Below, one piece after another: positions 1-9,541 of a stretch of DNA of 64,000 nucleotides. Position numbers and translations under genes: made by a program. Numbering within the stretch: position 1 is the stretch's first letter; the number at the start of each line of letters is the position of its first letter. This DNA is from Vicia villosa (Eukaryota > Streptophyta > Magnoliopsida > Fabales > Fabaceae), in assembly GCF_029867415.1 (NCBI RefSeq), contig NW_026705762.1, positions 1-64,000 on the forward strand. Direction: 5' to 3'. The notes beneath the pieces were generated by a model that ran no database searches, was not told the DNA's origin, and saw only the letters and a list, made by a program, of their open reading frames with translations.

Positions 1-510
1 GTCGTCACTTACAAAGACTGGCACGAAATGCTGCCATTTGCTTTACATGGGTACCGTACTTCAGTGCGTACTTCAACAGGGGCAACTCCCTTTTCTCTAG
101 TATACGGCATGGAAGCTGTGCTCCCCGTAGAAGTTGAAATCCCATCAATGAGAGTCCTCATGGAGACTAAGTTATCAGAGGCTGAATGGTGTCAAAGCAG
201 ATACGATCAGTTGAATTTAATCGAAGAAAAACGTATGACTGCTCTATGCCATGGACAGTTATACCAAGCAAGGATGAAACACGCCTTCAACAAAAAGGTT
301 CGACCTCGTGAATTTCAAGAAGGAGATCTCGTGCTTAAAAAGATCTTGTCTTTTCAGCCAGATTCTAGGGGCAAATGGTCTCCTAATTACGAAGGCCCGT
401 ATGTTGTCAAAAGAACATTTTCTGGCGGCGCCATGACTCTTGCAACCATGGATGGTGATGAACTCCCATATCCTGTGAATGCTGATGCAGTCAAGAAATA
501 CTTTGTCTAA
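1..510 (+). CDS. Ogre-type Ty3/gypsy pol, C-terminal end of integrase (5' partial)
   Basis: The frame is open from base 1 to the TAA at 508-510, so the gene starts upstream of the window and the ATG at 28 is internal. The product is the end of a retrotransposon polyprotein. The segment GYRTSVRTSTGATPFSLVYG is the end of the integrase catalytic core, and KWSPNYEGPYVV is the GPY/F module that follows the core in Ty3/gypsy integrases. The tail YPVNADAVKKYFV is typical of Tat/Ogre pol ends. Integrase inserts the cDNA into nuclear DNA. The frame is intact here. The 2.1-kb spacer and 5.1-kb LTR downstream fit Ogre. Family-level assignment is strong; whether the complete element is functional cannot be seen. 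Confidence 0.9.
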   Translation, partial: VVTYKDWHEMLPFALHGYRTSVRTSTGATPFSLVYGMEAVLPVEVEIPSMRVLMETKLSEAEWCQSRYDQLNLIEEKRMTALCHGQLYQARMKHAFNKKVRPREFQEGDLVLKKILSFQPDSRGKWSPNYEGPYVVKRTFSGGAMTLATMDGDELPYPVNADAVKKYFV

Positions 511-533
511 AAAAGAATAAAAGAACAGCTCGG

Positions 534-680
534 TAAGTCGAAAACCCGCAAAGGGCGACTTAGGCAAAAATGAGCGTCTCGGTGGACTGAAAACCCGAAA
601 GGGCGGTCCAGGCAAAAATTAGAGACAATAAACAGAAAAAAATTCATCCTGGTAGATTGAAAACCTGAAAGGGCAATCTA
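534..680 (+). repeat. Three tandem stem-loops directly after pol stop
   Basis: Unit 1: TAAGTCG (534-540) pairs with CGACTTA (556-562). Unit 2: TGGACTG (583-589) pairs with CGGTCCA (604-610), with one G-T pair. Unit 3: TAGATTG (653-659) pairs with CAATCTA (674-680). Between the arms lies a nearly constant AAAACCCGAAAGGG, which can form a CCC/GGG stem capped by GAAA (GCAAA in unit 1, CCT in unit 3). Each unit is followed by AGGCAAAAAT. Arms differ between units but keep pairing. A CTAAGTC/GACTTAG relative occurs at 28453-28497 in the non-autonomous element. Confidence 0.7.
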
Positions 681-1984
681 GGCAAAAATTAGGGATTTAT
701 GACAAAGTAACTGCATTAGTCTATACTTCGTCACCTGAAAAGTCTGTACTTCATCAAAGGATCTTCAATCAAATCATTTCCAATCTGAAGCGACAAGCAC
801 AGTTGGAACTCAAAGTTATTAGAGGGAATAGTGGTTATTGCTTTCAATGTAGCCTTTTCCGCATAATTACCATTTCCAAATTTTGTAAATACTCCATGGA
901 ATCACGCCTTTAGCTGATTACCATCCTATTAAATAAATTTGAGCCTTGTGCCCATTTGTTTGCAATCTTTAATTTCTTTCAGCTTACAAAATGACGCTTT
1001 AATTGTGTTATTCACTTTTGAAACAAAAAAGAAAAAAAAAGTTTTAAATGAATTTACTTCACTTTTCTTTTTCAAAATAAAAGCGAAATTTTCCTTTGAG
1101 TTGTGAACAACGGAAGGAACATCAGCAGTCGTCTCCATAGGATGAACAAAAGGATTCTCCCGGAAAAATTGTTGAGACAACGGTATTCTTGTCCCAGAAA
1201 AGAATTCTTGAAGCAATTACCCCTCGAGGTAAAGAAGCTCTTCTATCCCCAGTGAAGAAGGTCTTTTATTCCCAATGAAGAAGATCTCCAATCTCCAGTG
1301 AAGAGGTTCTTTCATCTCAATGAGAAAAGATGCTCATCTTCCCCAGAGAAGTTTAAAGCACGCAACACCATTCATCACCTGTGTTATCTACACCGTGTTG
1401 AAAAACATTTGCCAAGTATCTGGTTGTATTGCGACGTTGGTCCTTCTCCAGTATATACTTCTTTGTCTGTCAGTATTGTCAGCATGCATGCTACATTCAT
1501 GACATTCATCATTCATACATATTTTCATCATTTATGCATTCTTGCATTTTTCAATGTCTGCTTAAAAATCACTTGTTCAGGATATATCTATCCTCGAAAA
1601 AAAAGAAAAAAAGAAAAAAAGAAAAAGAAACAAATATGGGCGTGTCATCTCTCCAAGTAGGTCGTCACCCATAAGCAGAAAAGAACATATTCTTTCTCCA
1701 GTTCCCCACTGAGATCATTCCTCGTGGAAGAAGGTTGCTTTAGTTTCTCCTCTCCAAAACAAAGGAGAAAATCCCCATTCGAGTTCATTCCTCATGGGTA
1801 CAAAGTCTTGTTTGACTATTTCTTTCCAATTCATTCTTGGTTAGAACCTTGTCTTTACCAAAGATTCAAATTCTGATTCCTCAAATAGAGTCGTGAAAAA
1901 ACAGACAATAAGCAATAGCCTCATCATCCGAGCAGCTTATGTCTCTTCCAAAAGACTTTTCCTCTCTAGGAAATCAATCCTGAA

Positions 1985-2320
1985 GACCATTTGACAATCA
2001 GGGCCTTATTACTGTTCACAAGGCTGAATAACCAGTAATTTCCCTAGCAAAGTCTCCAAAATCATTTTATCACTTGGCTGATAATTGATCATGTCTTCAA
2101 AACCGCTGTCACAAGGCTGGTAGTCGGTAACCTTTTGTTCTGGTTATATTATTTAACATGTCTATCACAAGGCTGATAGTCGGTAATATTAACCAAACCT
2201 TTGAAACTTTTTTACCTTGTCAAGTCTATCACCATGCTGATAGTCGGTAATACAGTTTCATACCTTTCACCTTCGCATTATTAAACAAGTCTATCCCCAT
2301 GCAGATAGTCGATAATGTCA
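1985..2320 (+). repeat. Hairpin repeats with CACAAGGC-like loops
   Basis: Irregularly spaced short hairpins: TTATCA/TGATAA around 2068-2085, CTGTCA/TGGTAG around 2106-2123, CTATCA/TGATAG around 2162-2179 and again near 2226-2243, and CTATC/GATAG near 2291-2308. Loops are CTTGGC, CAAGGC and CCATGC, and most units are followed by TCGGTAAT. Related hairpins with the same CAAGGC loop recur in the LTR at 6873-7045. Confidence 0.6.
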
Positions 2321-2603
2321 ATAGGTAAGCTTTTCTTACAAAGCTATCATTCCCCGGTGAAGCATACACTTGCTTTCCCAAAAAGACAAAACGGATTCTC
2401 TTCCTAAAATGGATTGAGGCATCCTTCCCAATCTCTTTTCCCCAGTGGAGTCAGTTCTTGATATTCCCTCGGTAAAGGTATCCTTACATCATTCGCAATT
2501 TTGGTATCTTAGGTCCAAAATTTGCGTCTTCTGATATTTAAGTCTCTTCCACCCTATCAAAACGAAGATTTTCAATCTTCATGTCTCAGGTTGAAGAAAC
2601 TTA

Positions 2604-2615
2604 AATAGGGGCATC
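2604..2615 (+). promoter_or_regulatory. Polypurine tract of the Ogre element
   Basis: AATAGGGGCATC immediately precedes the TGTCATACCCC start of the LTR. This is the usual place for the plus-strand priming site. A perfect GAAGATT/AATCTTC hairpin with a 3-nt loop lies 23 nt upstream (2564-2580). Confidence 0.8.
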
Positions 2616-4192
2616 TGTCATACCCCAATTTTTGACCTAAGATACCACCTCATATCATCTGCATATGCATCATTTGCATCTCTAACAAATTGCATAGCTT
2701 GTGTTTGTTACTTGTGACTCAGCAGGATTTAATCAGGAAATCATTCATCAGTACAAATACCAATCAATTAGGGTTTTGTTCTCCCTTCATTTCAAATGAA
2801 TCATCTTCATCAACAATCAACATTTGGTCCTCAGAGATTCATTTCAACAAGCTCAAAGGCTCTGAATCGACTGAATTAGGGTTTTGCCTGAAGATAGCAT
2901 ACCCCTGACTTTTGCTCAGAATTTGACCTAATGGCTTGGGACATGACCTCAAGACCTCAAGTGCATCACTTTGACCTAATCCATTGGCTCAGAACATCTC
3001 CTACACAAAGATTGATCAAACAAATCCTCAGATCAGGGTTTTGAACAATCAGGGACTGAAATCAGGGATCACATTTGGGAAACCATAAAAACCCCCAGGA
3101 AGTCAATCAAAGGTTTCAATCATCCTCAAATAATCCCTATGACAATATACAATGGAAATTACATCTCAATTCAAGACCTACAGTCATCAATTTCATCAGA
3201 TCGACAATTAGGGTTTTTTGACCTAATTCACTAAACCACTGACTTTTTAATCAGGACATGGTGTCACAACTCAAACCATGGCTCAATATCCTCAAATGCT
3301 TCAATATGATCCATTCATACCATTCATTTGATGAGGATAGCCTGTTTCATTTGAAATCTCCAAAAACGCGATTCGTCTGAAAAAGTCAACTGTACAAGAT
3401 CACCATTGACTTTTGGGGAATTTTGGTCAACCATGACTTTTGAAGTTTTAAATCATCAATATATGATATGAGAAGTCATTTGATCAAGAAAAATCAAGAA
3501 AATCAATCAAGAATCAAAATGTCAAAAGTTTGACTTTCCATACTTAGAAAAATTTCTAAGTGTTTTTTCATGGTTTTTTCCAAACTTTGAAAGGGAATTT
3601 CTCAAAATTTCACCTACAAACTGAAAAAAACTTCCAACATGAAAGTTGTAGATTTTGATCCAATAAACAACTTTGACACATATAAATTTTTTCCATAAGA
3701 TCAACCATTTAAGAGATATGGTGCTTCAAAGTTGGTACTTTTTGAAAAATCCACTTAAAACTTCATTTTTCTCAAAGTTCATGGATCTTTTTCACCCATT
3801 TCCTTAAAGGTCTTGAAGAAACTTTCAACTAAGCTTTTGAAGTGTGTAACATGAGCTTTCTAAAATGTCCAAGAGCATGAAAAAATATGGAGTGTAGCTA
3901 TGGTTTTGAATTTTGCCATTAGTGAACTTTTCACTTGAAATTTCAAGCCATTTTTGCAAAGTTATGAACCAATTTGCCAAATGATCCAAGTAATGATGCA
4001 TAGAAGCAATGATTGAATGATATTTTTCTGATTTGAGATCAGAATGGAAAGAGATAAGAAGCTTAGAGTTTTAACCATGGTTTGGTCACTTTAACCATTT
4101 TGCATTAATGTAAAAGATTCCTTTCTATCCCTTAAGCCAAATCATCAAACTTTGAAGCAACTTGCAAAGGTCTGAGTTCAGAACTCTTGGCC

Positions 4193-4200
4193 TATAAATA
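4193..4200 (+). promoter_or_regulatory. TATA box of Ogre LTR
   Basis: CCTATAAATAGAGG is a strong plant TATA context about 1.58 kb into the LTR, suggesting U3 of about 1.6 kb and transcription starting near 4225-4235. The opposite-strand Ogre-type LTR has the same motif near 63806-63820. Confidence 0.65.
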
Positions 4201-5149
4201 GAGGTCATTTCCACTCTTCAATTCACACCAAAACCTCACAATTATAGGTTTTCTCTCTTCTTTCTTGAATTACAAGTCATGTGTTTCAAAGTGAGGTAGA
4301 AAACTCAACCTCCATCTCTTGCAAGTTCTGACCAAAGTGATGCTTCCCACAAACCACAAACATCATATGGGATGTGTTTGATCCATCCATACACCCCAAA
4401 TCACCCTAAATCTCAGAATCACTCTTCAACCACCATATTTGCATAAAATGAGCCTTAACATATCAATTCTCATACCAGGCCATATCTGTCCAAGTTAATC
4501 ATCTAAACACACTCCATATACTTCACATGAACTGTTCCAACCATCATACATGATCTGAAACATCAAAATCAACTAGCTTGATCCTCACTTGAGCTAAACT
4601 GCAGTTCGGGTACCACAAGGTGATCAAGAGGTTTCCAGTTCATTCCGGGCATTCAAACACATCACATAAGGTCCATTGAAGCTATCTAGATTGATACAAA
4701 GCATCTGTAACACCTCCAGGCACGATTTCAATTTCCAGTTTGGCCGTTTTTGAGGTAAGTGCTCATGAACTTCAAACTCCATCATACATGCATCATAAAT
4801 GAAAAATGAACATGCCATCTTGTTTCTGCACTATCACTGATCAATAGCCCTCAATCAATTTCATGATTCATCAACTACACACGATTTGAGATTGAAACTC
4901 AGAATTAGGGTTCTTCGTGTTCATCACAAAATTGACCACCTTAGAGCAAAAATAAATGAATTATGAGGGCACCATCATGATCCTTGTGAAAAACCGAGCA
5001 AGATAGACCCTTTACTTGATCAATTTGGTCCAGTTTCAAAGAATTTCAAAAATCAAATTAGGGTGTGTTCTTGGCGCCATTTTTGTTCAGGAAATTCAAA
5101 TATTTCATTTTAAAATATAATTAAATGGAGGCATACATATAACAAGCTG

Positions 5150-5220
5150 CGCGCGCAGCCCAGTTGGTAAGGGTTTTGGCATGTGAGAGAGAGGGCGTGG
5201 GTTCAAGTCCTTGTGGAGAC
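5150..5220 (+). other. tRNA-like Pol III box module inside Ogre LTR
   Basis: CAGCCCAGTTGG (5156-5167) resembles an A box with one mismatch at its first base, and GGTTCAAGTCC (5200-5210) is a perfect B box 32 bases further on. The flanks do not form a convincing acceptor stem, so this is not called as a tRNA gene. A related module lies at 62775-62850 on the other strand. Confidence 0.5.
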
Positions 5221-5674
5221 AAAACCAATTTTTTATCACTAATTTTTCTTATTTTTCTTCACAACTTCATCTAATTATTTAACTAACCAAATGAATTTAT
5301 TTTCTCTTCATTTTTTACACACCTCTTATTTAATATACATATTTTGACAATATCAAAAAAAATCACAAAAAAAGATTTATTTAATGTGTTTTTAATTAGG
5401 TTTAAAATGATACATTTTAAGTGTTTTTTAAATACTTTAAATATTGTTTTTCATTTAATTTTCAAACCTAATCACTTGTAAATATTTTTGTGATCAAACC
5501 CTAATCACTTAGGTCTTAATTAAGCATTAAAACTTGTTTTAAACTTAATTAAGTTGATTTCTTTCAAATTCAAATCGTTTTAAAACGAGCGATCGCGATT
5601 CTTTTCAAAAACGATAAATCATTTCTTTTTGAACTATTGATTAAATCCTTTTAATTGATCAATTGATTTTCAAA

Positions 5675-6300
5675 ACGATGTGGGGCCTCTCGAATATTAG
5701 AGAGTATAAGTCCCTTTCGTCTTTCTTTGTACAGTTTTTGTTTTAACAGAAAACTTTTTTCCAAATAAACTTCCAAACAGTTTTTTTTTACAAACAAATC
5801 TTTCAACTCTTTTTTAAAACCATCCACCATGTTTTATGAAAATAAAACAGGGGCCTCTCGAATATTAGAGAGTATAAGACCCACTCCTTTTTCTTTTTAC
5901 ACAGTCTTTTTATTCAAAATAAATAAACTCTCTTTCAAAACAAATCTTCAAACCGTTTTTCAAACAACGCGTCTGTAAAAAAACAGTCAACCATGTTTTG
6001 TAAATAAAACACGGGCCTCCACGTAGGTATAAGTCCCAAGCCCTTTTGTACATACCCACTCTAGTACATGAAATTAGGTATTTCATTGTACGCCTTTTGT
6101 ACATATCTCAATCAGTTTGATTTTTAACTTTAATAACAAACCAAAAACGAAGGTTTCTTTAAATCTTCCCAAAAATATACCATGGGCCTCCATGTAGGTA
6201 TAAGTCCCGAGCCCCTTTGTAAATACCTGTTTACATAGCTGTTGAATAAATTCAAATGGACTTCTCCCCGAGTGTGAGTCCCGAGCCCTGTGTATACAAA
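5675..6300 (+). repeat. Degenerate tandem repeats in Ogre LTR (GGGCCTC...TATAAGTCCC)
   Basis: Five or so imperfect units contain GGGCCTC followed by a short palindrome and GTATAAG(T/A)CCC, separated by T-rich text (near 5684, 5850, 6013, 6185, 6260). Two units carry CTCTCGAATATTAGAGAG, a near-palindrome. The minus-strand LTR at 61960-62360 holds a related array. Confidence 0.6.
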
Positions 6301-6465
6301 TGGATCATGCTTACAGGTATATTTCCTTCATAAACTCCATTATATACACACACTCTGTCATATATGTATAACTGTTCATATTTGTTCATGTACTTGTTCA
6401 TGTTTGTTCGTACTTGTTCATATGTGTGTTTGTGTTATATATGCTTATTCAACTTAGTACAACAC

Positions 6466-6760
6466 TAGGTTCCCCATAGCCTCCTATTGGGCTTCGTGCA
6501 AAGAATCTCCACTAGTTTAGGTTAGGACATAGAGTATGGTTTCCCGGTGAAATCGCTCTAAGAGCTCAAACCAACTATACCATGCCTCCCCTTGGGCTTT
6601 GTACAAACGAGTGACCCTCCCATAGCCTCCTCTTGGGCTTACAATGCAAGGACCTTGGATTGTCCCTCCCATAGCCTCCTCTTGGGCTTACAATGCAAGG
6701 ACCCTCGGATAGCCTCCTCTTGGGCTTCGTACAAGGACCCACGGGCTTCTTATAAGCATC
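6466..6760 (+). repeat. AGCCTCCTCTTGGGCT repeats in Ogre LTR
   Basis: About five copies of CCATAGCCTCCTCTTGGGCTT-like text, each able to pair AGCC with GGCT. No coding function is supported; the apparent ORFs on both strands are products of the repeat. Confidence 0.55.
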
Positions 6761-6872
6761 CCCAATATCCAAATCAAATACCCTAGGAGATTAGACATTT
6801 TTCATCTCTATGCTAGGAGTATCTCTTATATATCATCACAAACAATCAATCAATCAATCAATCAAACTTTTT

Positions 6873-7045
6873 TGCCACAAGGCTGGCTAATCAATCAAAC
6901 TGTTTTACCACCGTACTGGATGATTAATCAAAGTTTTTGTCACAAGGCTGACTTCATTGAAACTTTTGCCACAAGGCTGGCTGATTAATCAAAGTTTTTG
7001 TCACAAGGCTGACTTCATTAAAACTTTTGCCACAAGGCTGGTTAA
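6873..7045 (+). repeat. GCCA/TGGC and GTCA/TGAC hairpin repeats in Ogre LTR
   Basis: GCCA-CAAGGC-TGGC occurs near 6874, 6968 and 7029, and GTCA-CAAGGC-TGAC near 6939 and 7000. The C-G pair of one form is replaced by a T-A pair in the other. The loop matches the 3' spacer hairpins at 2106-2180. Confidence 0.6.
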
Positions 7046-7866
7046 ACAACAAAAACATCTTTATCATTCTAAGCACCCTAAGTGGCATGGCCCCGGGCTT
7101 ATAATGAAAAGATTTTTAAACAAAATCAAACAGATGTATGTGATGATATAGATTAGATACATCTAGCATTTAGACGACATTTGTCTATTTTTCTTTGCTT
7201 CCACTAGCATAAGTGGGAACTACGATTGCTCTGACTTTCTCAACATCCCTTTGAGAATACGTAGGCACAAGGTCGATCCTTGGCGAGCAAAACAAAACAA
7301 AAAAAACCATTCAAACCTTAGCACCCGTAGACCCCGAGCTACAGATGCTCTGATTCCCTCTAAGGGATATGTATGCAGAGGATCGCGATGGTCTTTGCGA
7401 GCATAATCAAACAAACACCTTAGGTCCCACCTCTTTCTCACAAAAACCTTCACCACAACAAGAATGGAATAAAACATAACAAAGAAACCTATAGAGTACT
7501 ATAGATACGTTGGGTGCTAATACCTTCCCTTCGTATAACCAACCCTCTTACCCAAAGATCTCTCCCCCCACTTTTAGGTTATTGCAGCTTTTTTCCTTTT
7601 CCTCCTTTGGAAATAATAAAAAGTTTGGTCGGTACAAAAGAAAAATCATTTTTTTGAGCACTCGAGCCCAAAGAAGGCATCAGGTGTCTCATCCACAAAA
7701 AAGAGGAAACAAAACGATTTTTCGCCCGCGACAAGTAGAGGAGACAGCAATGACTTTTTGGAGATCGAAGTCGGTGATATAACAGCTTTGGGGTGAGGAA
7801 AGCCTCCCAGATGGCCATAGATTCAGCTTGTTGATCAGGAGAAGTGGCTGGAGATTCTCGAGTAAA

Positions 7867-9099
7867 CTATTTGGGACCCACCTTACGTTGTACGAATGGA
7901 GCCATCGAAGGAGTGAACTGATGACGCTCAGCGAACATCATCATGAATGCCAGGAAAGTTTCATGAAGTTTGCCACTTTCTTCCTTTGGAGTTAGGTAAG
8001 CCAATCTGGTTCCTTCTACTGTTCGATCCTTTATGGCTGCACTTTCTTCATCCACGACATTTTTATATGGGAGGTGAGCCTCGAAAGTGGCATTAAGCCA
8101 TAGTTGCAACAACCAGAAAGGACCAGCGAAAAGAAGAGACCCTGTTTTGTAGTTCTTAACAAGGTCCGTTGCCTCACCAAGATTCTCATAAAGAAATCCT
8201 AGGATTAACTGGCCTAGGTTTAACTTTATCCCAGCATTTAGCTGGTTAGACATGCAAAGATATCTTTTTGCTACTTGTATGAACCTAGAGCAAAACACAC
8301 ATCTCGAGAGCCAAAGTGCTAGAAACGCTATGTGTTCTTCGTCAGAAACGTCTGGGTCCGTTTCATTATGGTATTGTTGAATGAAGGCAGTATAGGTGAC
8401 TGTTGCTTCGTTAAAATTAATGGTGTCAGTATCCATGAAATTAGGGTCGAAGGTTTCCCCAGTTGGTCGAAGCCCTGTAATGGCAGCTACATCAAAGAGG
8501 GTAGGGGTAACCATCCCGCATGGAAGGTGAAAAGTAGTGTGAGAAGCATCCCAGAAGTAAACTGACGCTACTAACATGGTTTGGTTATATTCTAAACTTG
8601 TTTTGGATAATTGGATTAAATCGTAAATCCCTAGTTGTTTCCAGAAAGGCGCTTTTTGCTTTTCTACCTTCGTTAGCCAAGCATAATACAGGTCAGGATC
8701 CTTTGCTAATGGGATTGACCTAAAGACTTTCACAAATTTGGTTACATAGTTTAACCTAATTTTTTCTAAGGCCAAAGGAGTTTCAATTGAGGTCTCTGTT
8801 GGGCTATCAGGGTTTGCTGAGATTGGGTGGCCTTCATCGTCTATCCTATTCTTGCTAACTAAAGGCCTAGTCTTGTAATAAGCAGGAAAGAATTTATTCA
8901 AAGAGGAGTTATTTTCTCCTGGTAAAGGACCCATGAAGGCATGAGTTTTTCCAGAAAGTTCAAATGGAATGATTACTTGAGAAGCATAGATGGCGCGCGC
9001 CTCTGTAGTATTTGGATTTGGTATGTGTTCTTGATCCCCTGTCTGCATAGGATTTTGAAGTTTTAGAACAGGTTGAAGAACATTTGAAGAAGACGCCAT
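7867..9099 (-). CDS. Plant mobile domain (PMD) protein, antisense ORF of a Tat-lineage element
   Basis: A 410-codon ORF. Residues near 185-215 read WDASHTTFHLPCGMVTPTLF and DVAAITGLRPTG, the signature of the plant mobile domain ('aminotransferase-like'). That domain is shared by MAIN/MAIL proteins and by Ty3/gypsy and DNA transposons; its molecular role is unclear. It lies antisense between pol and the 3' LTR, as described for extra ORFs of Tat elements. The stop is TAG at 7867-7869, but the same frame stays open past it to the Ogre junction at 7733. The ORF is therefore probably truncated by Ogre, with or without a premature stop. A TATA-like TTTAAATAC lies upstream on the same strand. Alternative: a domesticated host PMD gene, less likely given the adjacent PPT and LTR. 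Confidence 0.8.
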   Translation of the reverse strand: MASSSNVLQPVLKLQNPMQTGDQEHIPNPNTTEARAIYASQVIIPFELSGKTHAFMGPLPGENNSSLNKFFPAYYKTRPLVSKNRIDDEGHPISANPDSPTETSIETPLALEKIRLNYVTKFVKVFRSIPLAKDPDLYYAWLTKVEKQKAPFWKQLGIYDLIQLSKTSLEYNQTMLVASVYFWDASHTTFHLPCGMVTPTLFDVAAITGLRPTGETFDPNFMDTDTINFNEATVTYTAFIQQYHNETDPDVSDEEHIAFLALWLSRCVFCSRFIQVAKRYLCMSNQLNAGIKLNLGQLILGFLYENLGEATDLVKNYKTGSLLFAGPFWLLQLWLNATFEAHLPYKNVVDEESAAIKDRTVEGTRLAYLTPKEESGKLHETFLAFMMMFAERHQFTPSMAPFVQRKVGPK

Positions 9100-9240
9100 G
9101 GGTAAATTTGATTTGGGAAATGGGTTTGAATGTAACTGAAGATGTTCTTTTCTGTGAAGAGAATGAGGAGATAGAAGTGAAAGTTATATGAAGATGGAAG
9201 TTCAAGTATTTAAAGTTTTAACGGAAACCCTTTCAAATCT
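9100..9240 (-). promoter_or_regulatory. Putative core promoter and leader of the antisense PMD ORF
   Basis: Read on the minus strand, CTTTAAATACTTG (9215-9203) is a TATA-like element about 105 bases before the ATG (9099-9097). It is followed by a pyrimidine/A-rich leader and an ATG in the good context CCCATGGCG. This would drive transcription opposite to the element's own mRNA. Confidence 0.45.
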
Positions 9241-9496
9241 TTTGGGTAAAAACCAAGAGACACGCGGCAGGCGTTGATTTAATCCAACGGCGGTCGAATA
9301 ATTATTAGCTTTACTCCTAGTATATAGGAGTAATGATCATGAAGTAAGACCAGAACGTGGGAATGTAAGTTATGAGAAGACATCTTTGAAAATGACAAGA
9401 CGTTTTGGAAACGGAGTCATAATTGATTATGACGTCAGTTAATAGTCTTGGAACTCTAAGAAGTAAGTAAAACGAAATCTTATTATAACAAGAAAC

Positions 9497-9524
9497 GCCT
9501 ATTTCTCTTGTTTTCGAAATAGGC
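9497..9524 (+). repeat. Perfect 9-bp stem-loop upstream of the Tat-B PPT
   Basis: GCCTATTTC (9497-9505) pairs perfectly with GAAATAGGC (9516-9524) across a 10-nt loop, ending 5 nt before the polypurine tract. Confidence 0.6.
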
Positions 9525-9529
9525 ATTTA

Positions 9530-9541
9530 TTGGGGGCAATT
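9530..9541 (+). promoter_or_regulatory. Polypurine tract of Tat-B
   Basis: TTGGGGGCAATT directly before the LTR start TGTTAGCTG. It sets the plus orientation of this element. Confidence 0.75.

Larger units (their letters stand above)
511..2615 (+). other. Ogre 3' untranslated spacer between pol and 3' LTR
   Basis: No coding region is supported here; the ORFs of up to 120 codons lack recognisable motifs. The spacer begins with three tandem stem-loops (534-680). It then has purine/pyrimidine-rich text with repeated 'CCAGTGAAGAAG'-like phrases (about 1240-1350), poly-A-rich stretches, hairpin repeats (1985-2320), and a perfect hairpin (2564-2580) just before the PPT. Long, variable, repeat-bearing 3' spacers are known for Ogre elements; the hairpin interpretation is mine. 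Confidence 0.8.
2616..7733 (+). mobile_element. 3' LTR of the plus-strand Ogre element (5.1 kb)
   Basis: The LTR starts with TGTCATACCCC right after the PPT and most likely ends with CGCCCGCGACA at 7733, giving 5,118 bp, within the Ogre size class. No host gene is seen. Landmarks in order: TATA box 4193-4200, a tRNA-like module 5150-5220, repeats with CTCTC/GAGAG and GGCCTCC phrases (about 5680-6300), AGCCTCCTCTTGGGCT repeats (6466-6760), CAAGGC hairpins (6873-7045), and a GGTGCTAATACC block near 7513 that also appears in the other Ogre-type LTRs here. The right end falls inside the antisense ORF of Tat-B, so Ogre inserted there. The 5' LTR and the partner TSD (predicted AGTAG) are off the window. 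The exact right boundary is inferred. Confidence 0.75.
7734..9540 (+). mobile_element. Tat-B element, body remnant between Ogre insertion and 3' LTR
   Basis: This is the part of a plus-strand Tat-lineage element between pol (off the window, beyond the Ogre insertion) and its 3' LTR. It holds an antisense ORF with its own upstream region, then a perfect hairpin and the PPT. Orientation is set by the PPT and LTR that follow. Some Tat elements are known to carry an extra antisense ORF in this position. Confidence 0.7.

Noticed and set aside
1298..1674. Overlapping ORFs of 60-120 codons in the Ogre spacer
   Set aside because: Three overlapping frames with poly-lysine from an A-rich run and no conserved motif; non-coding spacer is the simpler reading.
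5150..5220. A tRNA gene
   Set aside because: A and B boxes are present but I could not form acceptor and anticodon arms; called only as a tRNA-like module.
7579..7818. Separate 79-codon minus-strand gene
   Set aside because: It is in the same frame as the PMD ORF past its TAG and then runs into the Ogre LTR, so it is the continuation or read-through of that ORF plus LTR sequence.
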